Both the position numbers and the translations under genes were made by a program. 64,000 nucleotides of DNA from CAWUEZ02 sp963921355 (GTDB lineage Bacteria > Pseudomonadota > Alphaproteobacteria > Thalassobaculales > Thalassobaculaceae). The stretch's first letter is position 1. Each line of letters begins with the position of its first letter. Positions 8,412 to 18,586 of this stretch are shown piece by piece. The notes below the pieces were generated by a model, which was given only the letters and a program-made list of their open reading frames with translations, ran no database searches and was not told where the DNA came from. The stretch spans positions 372,001-436,000 of the forward strand of contig OZ001190.1 of NCBI GenBank assembly GCA_963921355.3. Reading direction: 5' to 3'.

Positions 8412-9644
8412 TCAGTACCCCGCTTCCTGGCGTTGGCGGCGCAGATGCGGCGGCATCTCGGCGTAAACGCCCTCGAACACGTCGCGTACCGACGGATGCC
8501 CGCCGGCATGGAGGGTGCCGTGGCTCTCCGCCTCCTTCTGGGCGGCGATGACCGTGTCGGCGATCTCCGCCTCGGTCTGACGGTGGCGATCCTCCGACCA
8601 TTCGTCCAGGGCGATCAGGTGAGCCTTCAGGCGCATCACCGGATCGCCGAGCGGCCAGGCGTCGCTCTCCGCCTTCGGCCGATAGGCCGTCGGGTCATCG
8701 GAGGTGGAGTGGGCGCCGACGCGGTAGGTCACGTACTCGATCAGCGTCGGTCCGAGATTGGCCCGCGCGCGCTCGATTGCCCAGCGGGCCACCGCGTAGA
8801 CCGCCAGGTAGTCGTTGCCGTCGACACGCAGAGAGGGGATCCCGAATCCGAGCCCGCGCGCGGCGAAGGTGCCCGCCCCACCCCGCGCAATGCCCTGGAA
8901 GGTCGAGATGGCCCACTGATTGTTGACGATGTTCAGCACCACCGGCGCCTTGTACGTCGACGCGAAAACCAGACCGGCGTGAAAGTCGGATTCGGCGGTG
9001 GATCCGTCGCCGATCCAGGCCGCCGCAATCTTGGTGTCGTTGCGGATCGCCGAGGCCATCGCCCAGCCAACCGCCTGGATGAACTGGGTCGCGAGGTTTC
9101 CGGAGATCGTGAAGAACCCATGCGCCTTACTGGAGTACAGGATCGGCAACTGGCGACCCTTCAGCGGATCGAGTTCGTTCGAATAGATCTGGTTCATCAT
9201 GGTCACCAGCGGATACCCGCTGGAGATCAGCAGTCCCGACTGGCGATAGGTCGGGAAGTTCATATCACCGGGGGCCAGCGCCTTCTGGAAGGCACAGGCG
9301 ATGGCCTCTTCACCCAGCGCCTGCATGTAGAACGACGTCTTGCCCTGGCGCTGGGCAATCAACATCCGCGCATCGAGCGCCCGCAACGTCATCATGTGCC
9401 GGAGACCACTGCGCAGGTCCTCCGGCGACAGCAGATCCGACCACGGGCCGACCGCCTCGCCCTGACGGTTCAGAACACGAATGATGGAGAAAGCAAGATC
9501 CCGGATCTCCTCCGGTGCGACATCGATCGGCGGACGCCTGACCGATCCCGCCTTGGGGATCGTCACATCGGAGAAATCCGGCGTTCCACCGGGCCTGACC
9601 TCTGGTTCGGGCACATGCAGGGTCAGGGGCGTCGGATTGTCCAT
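8412..9644 (-). CDS. bkdA1: Branched-chain 2-oxoacid dehydrogenase E1 alpha subunit
   Basis: 410 residues. GRQLPILYSSKAHGFFTISG, ThDP-binding GDGSTAESDFHAGLVFAS and NNQWAISTFQ, and the phosphorylation-loop-like YRVGAHSTSDDPTAYR match Pseudomonas BkdA1 closely. So does the N-terminus, which starts with a short polar stretch followed by LTLHVPEPE. The ATG at 9644 is chosen over one 36 bp upstream because AAGGAG is 6 nt before it and it aligns with the family start. It is the first gene of the bkd operon; its promoter must be in the divergent 9645-9934 gap. Confidence 0.93.
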   Translation of the reverse strand: MDNPTPLTLHVPEPEVRPGGTPDFSDVTIPKAGSVRRPPIDVAPEEIRDLAFSIIRVLNRQGEAVGPWSDLLSPEDLRSGLRHMMTLRALDARMLIAQRQGKTSFYMQALGEEAIACAFQKALAPGDMNFPTYRQSGLLISSGYPLVTMMNQIYSNELDPLKGRQLPILYSSKAHGFFTISGNLATQFIQAVGWAMASAIRNDTKIAAAWIGDGSTAESDFHAGLVFASTYKAPVVLNIVNNQWAISTFQGIARGGAGTFAARGLGFGIPSLRVDGNDYLAVYAVARWAIERARANLGPTLIEYVTYRVGAHSTSDDPTAYRPKAESDAWPLGDPVMRLKAHLIALDEWSEDRHRQTEAEIADTVIAAQKEAESHGTLHAGGHPSVRDVFEGVYAEMPPHLRRQRQEAGY

Positions 9645-9650
9645 CTTCGG

Positions 9651-9656
9651 CTCCTT
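9651..9656 (-). promoter_or_regulatory. Ribosome-binding site of the E1 alpha gene
   Basis: AAGGAG on the minus strand, 6 nt before the ATG at 9644. It decides between two possible in-frame starts. Confidence 0.65.
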
Positions 9657-9934
9657 GCGGTCGTGCGCGCTGTCTTTCATCTCATCCCGCGGCGCTCAGG
9701 GCAAATCCGAGGTCCTGCAAAAGGTTGGGCCGCCAGCATCAGCCCCATGGTTGAGAGTATGACTGCTGTGCAGCATATTCGAGAGGTCTTGGTCGTGCGC
9801 GCCCGCGTTCGACCATGGACGAGCGGGCCCTTGGGGCCGGTTCGCCTTGGTCCAGTGCGGATGCGGCGCGGGGGTGGCAGCGGGAGAGGAACCGTGCAGT
9901 CAACCATTTCGGGAACGGCGCTGTGACCCGGTCC

Positions 9935-10691
9935 ATGCGCCATGGTGGGTTCGACTTTCGAGACATCCGCGCGCTCGTGGTCGAGGACGAGGAGTTCGCC
10001 CGCACCCTGACCAGCCAGGTCCTGCGCAGCTTCGGCTGCAAGGCCGTGCAGACGGCCACAGACGGCCACCAACGGCAACCAGGCGATCGATCTCCTGACC
10101 ACGAGCTCACAGTCGTATCACCTGGTGATCTGCGACTTCCGGATGCCACAGATGAATGGGCTCGAACTCCTGAAAGCCCTGCGCAAAGGTTTGCCCGGTG
10201 TCGCCCTTGACATGCCATTCGCGATGCTGACCGGCCATGCGGACAAGCCGGTCGTCGGGCTCGCTTTCGAGCTCGATGTCGACTGTTTCCTGATCAAGCC
10301 GATTACCGCCGCCGTCATGAACGAGCGCCTGGTCAGGGTGCTGTCGACGGATCGCCCGGTCAAATCGCCCTACGACTACCATGATGTCGATCTCGATTCC
10401 GCCATTCAGGTCGCCGAAGCGGCAGTCGGCGCCAACGCCGAAATCCCGGCGATCGTCTCTCCAGGCGACCGCTCCGGAGAGCCACGTCCTGCCCCCCCCG
10501 ACGGGCGGGATCAACCGGTGGACCTGACGTCGGTTCGAAACGGGGTCATCCTGGCCAAACCGATCGCCACGACCTCCGGGCATGTCCTCTTGCAGGCTGG
10601 TACAGAATTGGATCAGCGCACGATCGAGCGCCTGCAGGACCTGGCCGAAATCGACCCGAACCTGAAGCAGATCTACATCACCACGAAGTAG
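9935..10691 (+). pseudogene. Response regulator (receiver plus small C-terminal domain), frameshifted by a 10-bp duplication
   Basis: The 5' part encodes a receiver start (IRALVVEDEEFARTL, VLRSFGCKAVQTAT). The frame is then lost at 10050-10069, where the 10-base unit agacggccac occurs twice in tandem. Removing one copy restores a continuous frame (VQTATNGNQAIDLL) leading into the receiver core HLVICDFRMPQMNGLELL, FAMLTGHAD and FLIKP, and then a C-terminal segment (VRNGVILAKPI, HVLLQAGTELDQRTIERLQDL) like the short tail found on some RpfG-type regulators. The restored protein would have 248 residues. The Asp of CDFRMP is the phospho-acceptor. The gene is inactive as written, unless a downstream start makes a truncated receiver. 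The start ATG at 9935 is tentative; GTG at 9923 is possible. Confidence 0.75.
10050..10069 (+). repeat. 10-bp perfect tandem duplication causing a frameshift
   Basis: Two adjacent copies of agacggccac. Deleting either copy restores the response-regulator reading frame exactly, so this is the causal lesion. Confidence 0.9.
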
Positions 10692-10703
10692 GCTCGATCC
10701 CGG

Positions 10704-11918
10704 CTAAAGACCGGCGTGGCGGGCAACGACGCGTTCGATCTCGTGCGCCGGCACCGCCCGGGAGTACAGAAAGCCCTGGGCGGCATCGCAGCCCAGCGCG
10801 CTCAACGTCGCCGCCTCCTCTTCACGCTCGACGCCCTCGGCGATGACCCGGAGTTCCAGCGCCTTGGCCATGGCGATCGTGTTGGCGACGATTGCCCGGT
10901 TGTCCGCATCGGAATCGATCTGGCGAACGAACGCGCGGTCGATCTTCAGTTCGCTGAACGGCAGGCGGCGCAGCTGGTCGAGTGAGGCATGACCCTGGCC
11001 GTAGTCGTCGATCGCCAATCCGAAGCCGCGCAAGCGCAGCCGCGCAGCACCTTCAGCGAAGATCATGCGGTCTTTGCTGACTGCGGTTTCGACAATCTCA
11101 AACACCAGCCGGTCGCGCGCGATGCCGGCAGCTTCAGCGCGGGCGGCCAGATCACGGGCGAAATCGTGATCCTCGAACAACTCCGGGCACAGATTTATGG
11201 AGATCGCCAGCGCCGGATCCAGGCTCGGCCAACCGGAGATCGCGGACAGCGCCTTCTCGACGATATCGAGGGTGAACTCCTGCATCCGCCCTGCGACGCC
11301 GAGCCAGGGAATGAAACGGGTCGGCGGAACCATGGCCCCGTTCCCATCGACCATCCGCGCCAGCACCTCGACACCGTGCAGCCCGCCATCGGACAACCGG
11401 ATCTGAGGCTGGAAGTAGGGCGTGAAGACCCCGTTACCGAAAGTCCCGGCGTCCACCGGATCGGCATCCTCGTCGCCGTCTCTGGCCGGCGTGAATGGCG
11501 CCGCCAGTACTTCGATTGCGGACTCGAGGCTGCTGAGTGTCAGTGGCTTTCGGACACTGTTCAGCATCCGCAGACCGTAGTCGGCGCCCAGCCGCTCTAC
11601 ACTGTCCAGCAGCGCCTTCGGATGTCCGCTGAGGATCATCAACGCCGGCGCCGCCGGCAAGTCGGCCAGGCGCCGCACGAACTCCACGCCGTCCATGCCC
11701 GGCATGTCGAGGTCGCAGACGATACAATCGACCTGTGGCTGATCCCCGACGATCGAGGCGAGAGCAGCCTCGCCGGACTGGCACATCATCGGCGCCGGCA
11801 ATCCCAGGGTTTCGCACATCGCCGCCAGGACCGCGTGCTGAGTCGGCTCGTCATCGACGATCATCACGCGGACGTCGCCGGACCCACCTGATGCCCTGAC
11901 TGGCTTGGTTGCCCGCAA
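10704..11918 (-). CDS. Response regulator with receiver and EAL domains
   Basis: 404 residues. Receiver domain (about 15-130): VRVMIVDDEPTQ acidic pair, phospho-acceptor Asp in CDLDMPGMDGVEF, Lys in SVRKPLT. EAL domain (about 165-400): EVLAR in place of EAL, SINLCPELF, FEIVETAV, IDDYGQGHASL, LKIDRAFV and VIAEGVERE, so the metal- and substrate-binding acidic residues appear present. It is therefore probably an active cyclic-di-GMP phosphodiesterase controlled by phosphorylation. The start lies 19 bp after the hybrid kinase gene, so they are very likely one operon and a signalling pair. Confidence 0.85.
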   Translation of the reverse strand: MRATKPVRASGGSGDVRVMIVDDEPTQHAVLAAMCETLGLPAPMMCQSGEAALASIVGDQPQVDCIVCDLDMPGMDGVEFVRRLADLPAAPALMILSGHPKALLDSVERLGADYGLRMLNSVRKPLTLSSLESAIEVLAAPFTPARDGDEDADPVDAGTFGNGVFTPYFQPQIRLSDGGLHGVEVLARMVDGNGAMVPPTRFIPWLGVAGRMQEFTLDIVEKALSAISGWPSLDPALAISINLCPELFEDHDFARDLAARAEAAGIARDRLVFEIVETAVSKDRMIFAEGAARLRLRGFGLAIDDYGQGHASLDQLRRLPFSELKIDRAFVRQIDSDADNRAIVANTIAMAKALELRVIAEGVEREEEAATLSALGCDAAQGFLYSRAVPAHEIERVVARHAGL

Positions 11919-11937
11919 CCTGGTTGCCCCTCCGATC

Positions 11938-14900
11938 CTATCCCTCGGAGCCGTCGAGTGCCGAATGCTCCGCTTCGATGTGCGCGATCACCGCGTCTCC
12001 GCGCAGTTGAACCTCTTGCCAGATCTTGGGTACCGATGACCAGTCCTCACTGGCGGCCGCCTTCTCCAGACGCTCGAGCTGCGCACGCAGATCGCCGGCA
12101 GCCGCGTTGCCCGCGGCCCCTTTGGCGGCATGGGATGCCTCCCGCAGGCCCGCTGCGTCGCGCTGGTCAATGGCACCCCGCATGCGCTCGACCAGCGTCC
12201 GGTAGGACCGGTCAAAAACCTGCAGGATCCGCGAAACGATCACCGGGTCGAGCGTGCCCAGAATCTCCTCGAACCGGTCGTAGTCGATTGGCACGTCGTT
12301 CCCGGAGTCCGCTGGTTCGGCGGGCGACCCCACCTCCCCATCCGCGGCACCCCCGGTCGCCGGAACCAGCCAGCGTCCGAGCATCGCGCCGATCTCGGAA
12401 AGGGTTACCGGCTTGGCCAGGTAGCCGTCCATGCCGACCTCCAGACACCGCTCGGCCTCGCCAGTCAGCGCGTTGGCCGTCAACGCAACGATCGGCGTGC
12501 GGCCGCGTCCGGGATCCTGCGCTTCAGCGGCGCGAATCGCGGCGCTCAACTCGTAACCATCCATGTGCGGCATGTGACAGTCGGTCAGAACCAGCCCGTA
12601 CCGCTTGTCCCGCCACATCCGCAGCCCGGTCAAGCCATTCTCCGCGGATTCCGACGCGAACCCGAGAATGGCGAGTTGACGCTCGACCACCAGACGGTTG
12701 GTGGCGTTGTCCTCGACGACCAGCACGAGCTGCCCACCGACCAGTGCGTCGTCGATACTGGGCACGACCGGTTCGACCGCCAGCTCCCGGGTAGCCTCCA
12801 CAACACCCGGCGTCTCGGGTGCGGCACGACCGGTCACTGCGGCGATCGCCTTGACGAGAACATCACGACGCACCGGTCTGGCCATCGCGACCGGCGGGCA
12901 TGAGCCATCACGCCCGCTGCAAACCCAAATCGGCCGGGTGCTGGAGCCCGATGGTGGTGCTCCATATCCGGGGAGCGCCCTCTCCCAGACATCGGATTCC
13001 AGCCGGCCATCGACGATCACAATGTCGGCGTCGAAATCATCACGCCCGGGCAGGTCCTCCGGCGTATCGCGCAGGAGGGCATCCAAGCCAAACTGTTTGA
13101 GTTGTGCGGTCAGCGACCGCCCCACGGGGCCGGGTCGGGCGAGGACGAGCGCCCGCAGACCGTCGATACCGAGGTCGACAGGGCGGGCCTCGTCCGCGGC
13201 CGCCGAGACCTCGACTGGAAGCTCGCACCAGAACACGGAGCCCTGCCCGACCTCGCTGGATGCGCCGATCCGCCCCCCCATGAGGGTGACCAATCGATCG
13301 CAGATTGACAGCCCCAGCCCGGACCCGCCGAAACGCCGGGTCGTCGAGGCCTCGGCCTGACGAAACGGCTCGAACAGGTCATCCATTCGATCCGCAGCGA
13401 TGCCGATCCCCGAATCCCTGACCTCAAACAGGACACGGGCCATCGATGGCGAAAGTGGGTCCGGCGTGGCGCTCACCAGAACGTCGACGAAGCCCTCGTT
13501 TGTGAACTTCACCGCATTACCGACCAGGTTGATCAGGATCTGATGCAGCCGCACCGGATCCGCGATCACCGCCCGCGGTGTCGACGGATCGATATCGACG
13601 GCGAGGTCCAGGTCCTTCTCCTCGGCACTTGGGCCGACGGAATCGAGGACCGACTCCACGATCGAGCGCACGAGGACGGACTCCGGCTCGAACTCCATCC
13701 GTCCAGCCTCGATCTTCGAGAAGTCCAGGATGTCGTCGATGATCCGGAGCAGGACCTGGCCGGACTCCTGGATCGTCATCGTGACCGAACGTTGATCGTC
13801 ATCGAGCGGCCCTTGCTCGAGAACCTCGGCCAGGCCGAGGACCGCGTTCATGGGTGTGCGGATCTCGTGGCTCATCGCGGCGAGGAAGGCAGACTTCGCC
13901 CGCGTCGCCTCTTCCGCCGTATCCCGCGCGTCGAGGGCTGCCCGTTCGGCCCGTTTCTGCGCCGTAATATCGACCATGACGTTCACACGGCTGCCATCCG
14001 ACAGGGAGGAGACGATGTACTGAACGTCCAGACCGGTCTTGTCGAAGAAGAAGTCCATGACGTAGCTCTCGTCCGACCGGTAGACGCGCTCGCGATAGGC
14101 CATGAACGCGTCCAGGTTCATGTCCTTGCCACGGTTATGTTCGCGAAAGATGTACTGGGAGTAGTCGGAGAAGCCGGGTCGATCCGCCAGGACCTCCCGC
14201 GAGAACCCGGTATAGGCGCAATAAGCGTCGTTCCAGTACTCGACTCGCAGGTCTGAGTCGTAGACCAGAACGCCTACCGGAATGGACTGCAGGATGGCGC
14301 CGATGCGTTCCCGCGTCCGCTCGGCTTCCGCGAGGGCGGCCTCGACGGTTCGGTTCTTCTCCTCGATCTCCAAGCCGGCTCGAATGCGATCCGTCATGTC
14401 GAGATAGACGCAGATCCATCCACCGGCCGGGATCGGATTGACGCGAAGTTCGACATGCTGGTCGGTGCTCTTCCAGTACTCGGTCGTTACCTTTGGCAAC
14501 GCCGCCTGATACATCCGCCGGCGCTCGGTCAGGTAGGTATCGAAATCGACGCCACGCCCACTGACTACCTCGTCGCGCTTGAGCTCCGCAATTTCATCGA
14601 AAGACCGCAACGTGGCGAGCTGATCCTCGGTGAGGCCGGCCATCGTCTTGTAGGTTTCGTTCCAGGTCTGATAGTTCAGCTCCTCATCGAAGATCACCAC
14701 CCCGGCCGGCATCGCGTCCATGGCGGCGCGCAAGCGTTCCCGGGCCTGTTCGGCCTCAAGCTCGGCGGCCTTTCGATCGGTGATCTCGCTCAAGGTGCGG
14801 ACGGTTCCCCCCTCCGGCAGTTTCCGGCCCGCCAACAGCATCCATCGTTCCTGTGGGAGCCGGCGTTCGACCGTGAATGTTCCCAGCGCGGCCGGATCCC

Positions 14901-16944
14901 CCATCCACGCCTTCCAGCGGTCGATGTAGTCGATGATCGACGGATCGTCGGGGTCGAGGTCGCCGATGGCCCGCTGGGCCTCTCCGAACTCGTCCGCGGT
15001 CGGGCGGCCCTCCATCACGGACTGGTCAAGCCCCAGGATCTCGCAGGCCCGATCGTTCCAAAGGCTGATGCGGCCTTCCGTATCGGTGACCAGAATCCCT
15101 TGTTCCATAGTCCCGAGGACCGCCTCGAGAAATCTCGTCTTCTCCTGCAGTTCCTCCTCGGCCGCCTTGATGGCCGTAATGTCGGTGAAGGTCCGCATAT
15201 CCCGACCGTCCGGCAGCGGCTGAAAGACAACGTGCAGCCAGATGCCGTTGGGACCGGGGCGCTGGTACTCAAACCGCTCGACCGGAAGTCCGGCGCGCCG
15301 ACGCGCGTTCCATTCATCCGCCATCCGGGCCGCCGGCAGGTCCTGCAAGGACTCCTTGGCGATGTGGTAGTCGATCAGCGCTTCCGACGGCGTGTTCTTG
15401 GCGTACATCTCGGCCGGGATGTCGAGTAGTTCCGACAGCCGCTCGTTGTAGACCAGGATGTTGTCCTCGGCGTCGCGCATGATCACGCCCTGATCGATAC
15501 TGGCGAGCGTGGCTTCGAGCACGACCCGACGATCTGCGGCGTTCAGTTCCGCCTGCTTGCGGGTTGTGATGTCGGTGAAAGTGCGGACGTGACCGCCATT
15601 CGGCAGCCGGTTTGCGGAAACCAGGAGCCATCGCCCGTCGGACTGACGCCGTTCGTAAACGATACGGTCGGACGGCGTCTCACCGCGTTCCCACTGGTCG
15701 ATCAGGCTGCTGTCTTCCTCGGAGATCCCGTCCAGGTCGCCCCGTGCCTGCTGGTCGGCGATAATCTGGCGCAGCGGAACCGTGCGGGACATGTACTCCT
15801 GAGGGAGCCCGAGCAGCGTGCAGAATCGCCGGTTGCACAGGACCTGATCGCCGTTGGCGTCAATGAACGACAATCCCTGATCGATGTGATCCAGGGTGAG
15901 CTGCATCAGTTCGGACCAACGGTTGGTCGCCTCGACGGCCAGCTTCTGTTCGGTGACGTCGGTCCAGGACCGCACCCAGCCACCATCAGCCATCGGGTGA
16001 TTGTCGATGCGCAGCACACGGCCGTCGTGCAGCTTGCGCTCATACCCAAAGGCCTCGCCAGGGCCCGTCAGCCGCTTCCAATGGGCGAGCTGCTTCTCGT
16101 ATGTCGCGAGATCGATATGGTCGAAGTCGCCCCGGGCCAGGCGGTAGGCGTTGAAGGACTCGCTGGTGATTCCGTTTGCCATCAACGGTTCCGGGATGTC
16201 GAACAACGTCTGGAACTGGTCGTTCTGGTAGACGAAGCGCCCTCTCGGATCGACCACGGCGATGGCATCCGGGATCGACTGCATGACCGATCGCAACACG
16301 TCCCTCTGGCGGGTCATCCTCTCGGCCAGATCGACGTTCTCAAGCCGCCCCTTGATCTCGGCCACGAGATCGAATTCGAAGCGCCGCGCGAACCGCACGA
16401 AATACGCTGCCATCGTCGCGAACAGGACCGCGATGATCGCCAGATCCAGCTGGGCGTGGAACAGCAGCACGCCGACCAACGGCGCCACCGATGCGAGGAT
16501 GTAGTTCCTGAAGGCGGGCGAGTAGGTCGACAGCGTGCCCAGCGCACCGCCCGCGAGGCCGGCCAGGATCAGCAGGATGTAGGCCATCGCCTCGAACCGG
16601 CTGGGATCGAGGAACAGGACCGGCAGGATGCCGAAGGTTCCGCCGGAAACCAGCGAGATCACCTCGAACTTCCGGGCCCACCTTCGGGTCTGGGCTGAAT
16701 CCCGAAACTCCTTCGGAAACGACCGGTAGATGGCCAGGCGAACCACCGCGACCGCGGCCGCCAGGACGCCCCAGGCAACCAGGACGCGCTGGTCGACGGG
16801 CTCGAAATACAACAGGGCCACGATCGCGGCGGCGACCAGACTGTGCCCGAACACCGCGTCGCGGGTCTGTCCGAAGAAAACCCGCAGTTGCTCCGCCAGC
16901 AGGCGCGCCTCATGTCGCCCATCGGTTTCATCGATCACCGCCAT
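11938..16944 (-). CDS. Membrane-anchored hybrid histidine kinase with six PAS domains, two receivers and Hpt
   Basis: 1668 residues. The N-terminus has about six hydrophobic segments (25-190). Six PAS repeats follow, centred near residues 231, 357, 485, 616, 748 and 890; four share the IDQG or MEQG opening of the PAS-7 type, with PAC-like ends such as VRTFTDIT. HisKA phospho-site MSHEIRTPMNA is near 1023. The ATPase domain has NLVGNAVKFT, DSGIGI and GGSGLGLSI (about 1210). A first receiver (about 1268-1390) lacks the N-terminal acidic pair and is probably degenerate. The second (about 1410-1530) is complete, with VVEDNATNRLV, the Asp in TDCHMPHMDG and a Lys in LAKP. A C-terminal Hpt domain has ASHAAKGAAGNA near 1604. 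The EAL response regulator directly downstream is the likely output. Confidence 0.9.
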   Translation of the reverse strand: MAVIDETDGRHEARLLAEQLRVFFGQTRDAVFGHSLVAAAIVALLYFEPVDQRVLVAWGVLAAAVAVVRLAIYRSFPKEFRDSAQTRRWARKFEVISLVSGGTFGILPVLFLDPSRFEAMAYILLILAGLAGGALGTLSTYSPAFRNYILASVAPLVGVLLFHAQLDLAIIAVLFATMAAYFVRFARRFEFDLVAEIKGRLENVDLAERMTRQRDVLRSVMQSIPDAIAVVDPRGRFVYQNDQFQTLFDIPEPLMANGITSESFNAYRLARGDFDHIDLATYEKQLAHWKRLTGPGEAFGYERKLHDGRVLRIDNHPMADGGWVRSWTDVTEQKLAVEATNRWSELMQLTLDHIDQGLSFIDANGDQVLCNRRFCTLLGLPQEYMSRTVPLRQIIADQQARGDLDGISEEDSSLIDQWERGETPSDRIVYERRQSDGRWLLVSANRLPNGGHVRTFTDITTRKQAELNAADRRVVLEATLASIDQGVIMRDAEDNILVYNERLSELLDIPAEMYAKNTPSEALIDYHIAKESLQDLPAARMADEWNARRRAGLPVERFEYQRPGPNGIWLHVVFQPLPDGRDMRTFTDITAIKAAEEELQEKTRFLEAVLGTMEQGILVTDTEGRISLWNDRACEILGLDQSVMEGRPTADEFGEAQRAIGDLDPDDPSIIDYIDRWKAWMGDPAALGTFTVERRLPQERWMLLAGRKLPEGGTVRTLSEITDRKAAELEAEQARERLRAAMDAMPAGVVIFDEELNYQTWNETYKTMAGLTEDQLATLRSFDEIAELKRDEVVSGRGVDFDTYLTERRRMYQAALPKVTTEYWKSTDQHVELRVNPIPAGGWICVYLDMTDRIRAGLEIEEKNRTVEAALAEAERTRERIGAILQSIPVGVLVYDSDLRVEYWNDAYCAYTGFSREVLADRPGFSDYSQYIFREHNRGKDMNLDAFMAYRERVYRSDESYVMDFFFDKTGLDVQYIVSSLSDGSRVNVMVDITAQKRAERAALDARDTAEEATRAKSAFLAAMSHEIRTPMNAVLGLAEVLEQGPLDDDQRSVTMTIQESGQVLLRIIDDILDFSKIEAGRMEFEPESVLVRSIVESVLDSVGPSAEEKDLDLAVDIDPSTPRAVIADPVRLHQILINLVGNAVKFTNEGFVDVLVSATPDPLSPSMARVLFEVRDSGIGIAADRMDDLFEPFRQAEASTTRRFGGSGLGLSICDRLVTLMGGRIGASSEVGQGSVFWCELPVEVSAAADEARPVDLGIDGLRALVLARPGPVGRSLTAQLKQFGLDALLRDTPEDLPGRDDFDADIVIVDGRLESDVWERALPGYGAPPSGSSTRPIWVCSGRDGSCPPVAMARPVRRDVLVKAIAAVTGRAAPETPGVVEATRELAVEPVVPSIDDALVGGQLVLVVEDNATNRLVVERQLAILGFASESAENGLTGLRMWRDKRYGLVLTDCHMPHMDGYELSAAIRAAEAQDPGRGRTPIVALTANALTGEAERCLEVGMDGYLAKPVTLSEIGAMLGRWLVPATGGAADGEVGSPAEPADSGNDVPIDYDRFEEILGTLDPVIVSRILQVFDRSYRTLVERMRGAIDQRDAAGLREASHAAKGAAGNAAAGDLRAQLERLEKAAASEDWSSVPKIWQEVQLRGDAVIAHIEAEHSALDGSEG

Positions 16945-17085
16945 CGCCGCATGCTCTCAGCCGTCGTTGGCCGGATCCCGGATTGGGACCCGGCGCGTTA
17001 CGCCATGATACAGGAGGCGGGAGGATGCCGGACTCCCAAGTAGGGGCGCCCCCTCGGGCCTGCGGCACCCGGGTCTCAGGTGCGG

Positions 17086-18469
17086 CTAGGCCGATCCGAG
17101 GAGATCGCTGAGAAACGCCTGACGCCAGACGCCCAGGTCGTTCTCGCGCAGCACGGCAATCATGTCCTGATGGCGTTCGCGCCGCTCTTCGACCGCCATG
17201 TTGAGGGCACGCTGCATGCCCTCGGCCGTGTCCTCGGTATCGTAGGGATTGACGATGACGGCGCTGGAGAGTTCGTTGGCCGCCCCGGCGAACTGGGAGA
17301 GCACCAGTACGCCCGGGTCGTCCGGGTCCTGGGAAGCGACGAACTCCTTGGCCACCAGGTTCATCCCGTCGCGCAGAGGTGTGACGACACAGACCTGCGC
17401 CACCCGGAAGAACCCCATCAGTTGATCGCGCTGAAACCCCTTGTTCAGATAGCGCAACGGGACCCAGTCGTACTCCGCGAACCGGCCGTTGATCGACCCG
17501 GCCATCGATTCGAGCTTGCTGCGGATTTCCTTGTAGGTCTGAACGTCGCTGCGCGAGGGCGGGGCGATCTGCAGAAAGGTCACCCGTCCGCGGTTGTCCG
17601 GGTACGAATTCAGCATCAACTCGTAGGCGGCGAAACGGTTGTCGAGCCCCTTGGAATAGTCGAGGCGATCGACACCGATCATCATGTCCCGGCCGGCCAA
17701 CGACTCCCTGAGACGCACAGCATGCCGCCCGGCTGCCGACCGCGCCGCGGCGGCCGCCAGTTCATCCGGATAGACACCGATCGGGTACACCCGCGCCACC
17801 AGCGTCTGGCCGAATACCTCGACGTCGCCGTTGTTGTGGACCCGGCCTCCGGCGACGTTCGTCACATAGGCCTGGAAATTGTTCAGGTCGTCGGCGGTCT
17901 GGAAGCCGACGACGTCGTAGGCGCACAAAGCCCGCATCAGATCGACATGCTGGGTGCAGCACCGCAGCACGGATGGCGGAGGAAACGGGATATGCAGGAA
18001 GAACCCGATGCGATGCTCGCTGCCGCCACGCCGCAGCTCCAAGCCGAGCGGGATCAGGTGGTAGTCGTGAACCCAGATCAGGTCGTCGTCCTGCAGCAGC
18101 GGCGCCAGACGTGTCGCGAAGAGGGCATTGACCCGCCGGTAGCCCTCATACCGCTTGCGATGGTTCTCCACCAGGTTGGAGCGATAGTGGAACAGCGGCC
18201 AGATCGTGCTGTTGCTATAGCCGCGATAGTAGTCGTCGTAGTCGGCACGGTTGAGCGGCATCACCGCGGTGCTTACGGGGCCGACGGCCGACGGTCGACA
18301 TCTCGATCTCCGGTGAGGAAGATGCGGACGTGCTGCCGCTCCATCCGAACCAGAGGCCGCCATGCTCGCGCTGCGCCTTGAGCACGGCCACCGACAGCCC
18401 GCCCGCGGTCGCTTTGCCTTCCTGGATCGATGCGACCCGGTTCGAGACGACAACCAAACGCTGCGCCAA
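17086..18469 (-). pseudogene. otsA: Trehalose-6-phosphate synthase, frameshifted by a 7-bp duplication
   Basis: Glycosyltransferase family 20 enzyme making trehalose-6-phosphate from UDP-glucose and glucose-6-phosphate. The N-terminus starts at 18469 (MAQRLVVVSNRVASIQEGK, then KATAGGLSVAVLK and GLWFGWSG). The rest is in another frame: DYYRGYSNSTIWPLFHYR, LIWVHDYHLIPLGLELRR, GFFLHIPFPP, GVDRLDYSKGL and RDGMNLVAKEFVA. The break is a tandem duplication of the 7-base unit gccgacg at 18280-18293. Removing one copy gives the family sequence TVGPVSTAVMPLNRADY and a 458-residue protein of normal length. No trehalose phosphatase gene is seen beside it. Confidence 0.88.
18280..18293 (-). repeat. 7-bp perfect tandem duplication disrupting otsA
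   Basis: Two tandem copies of gccgacg (plus strand). Removal of one copy restores the OtsA frame exactly, so this is a recent slippage-type event or an assembly artefact. Confidence 0.88.
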
Positions 18470-18586
18470 TTCACGCCCTCCGCATGCCGAACCCGCAGCA
18501 CCGACGCACCGGCGTCGACACTCCTGTGAACCGCAACCCTACACCATTGCGGGAACGCCCCGCTCCCGATGGCGCGGAGGGTGTTC

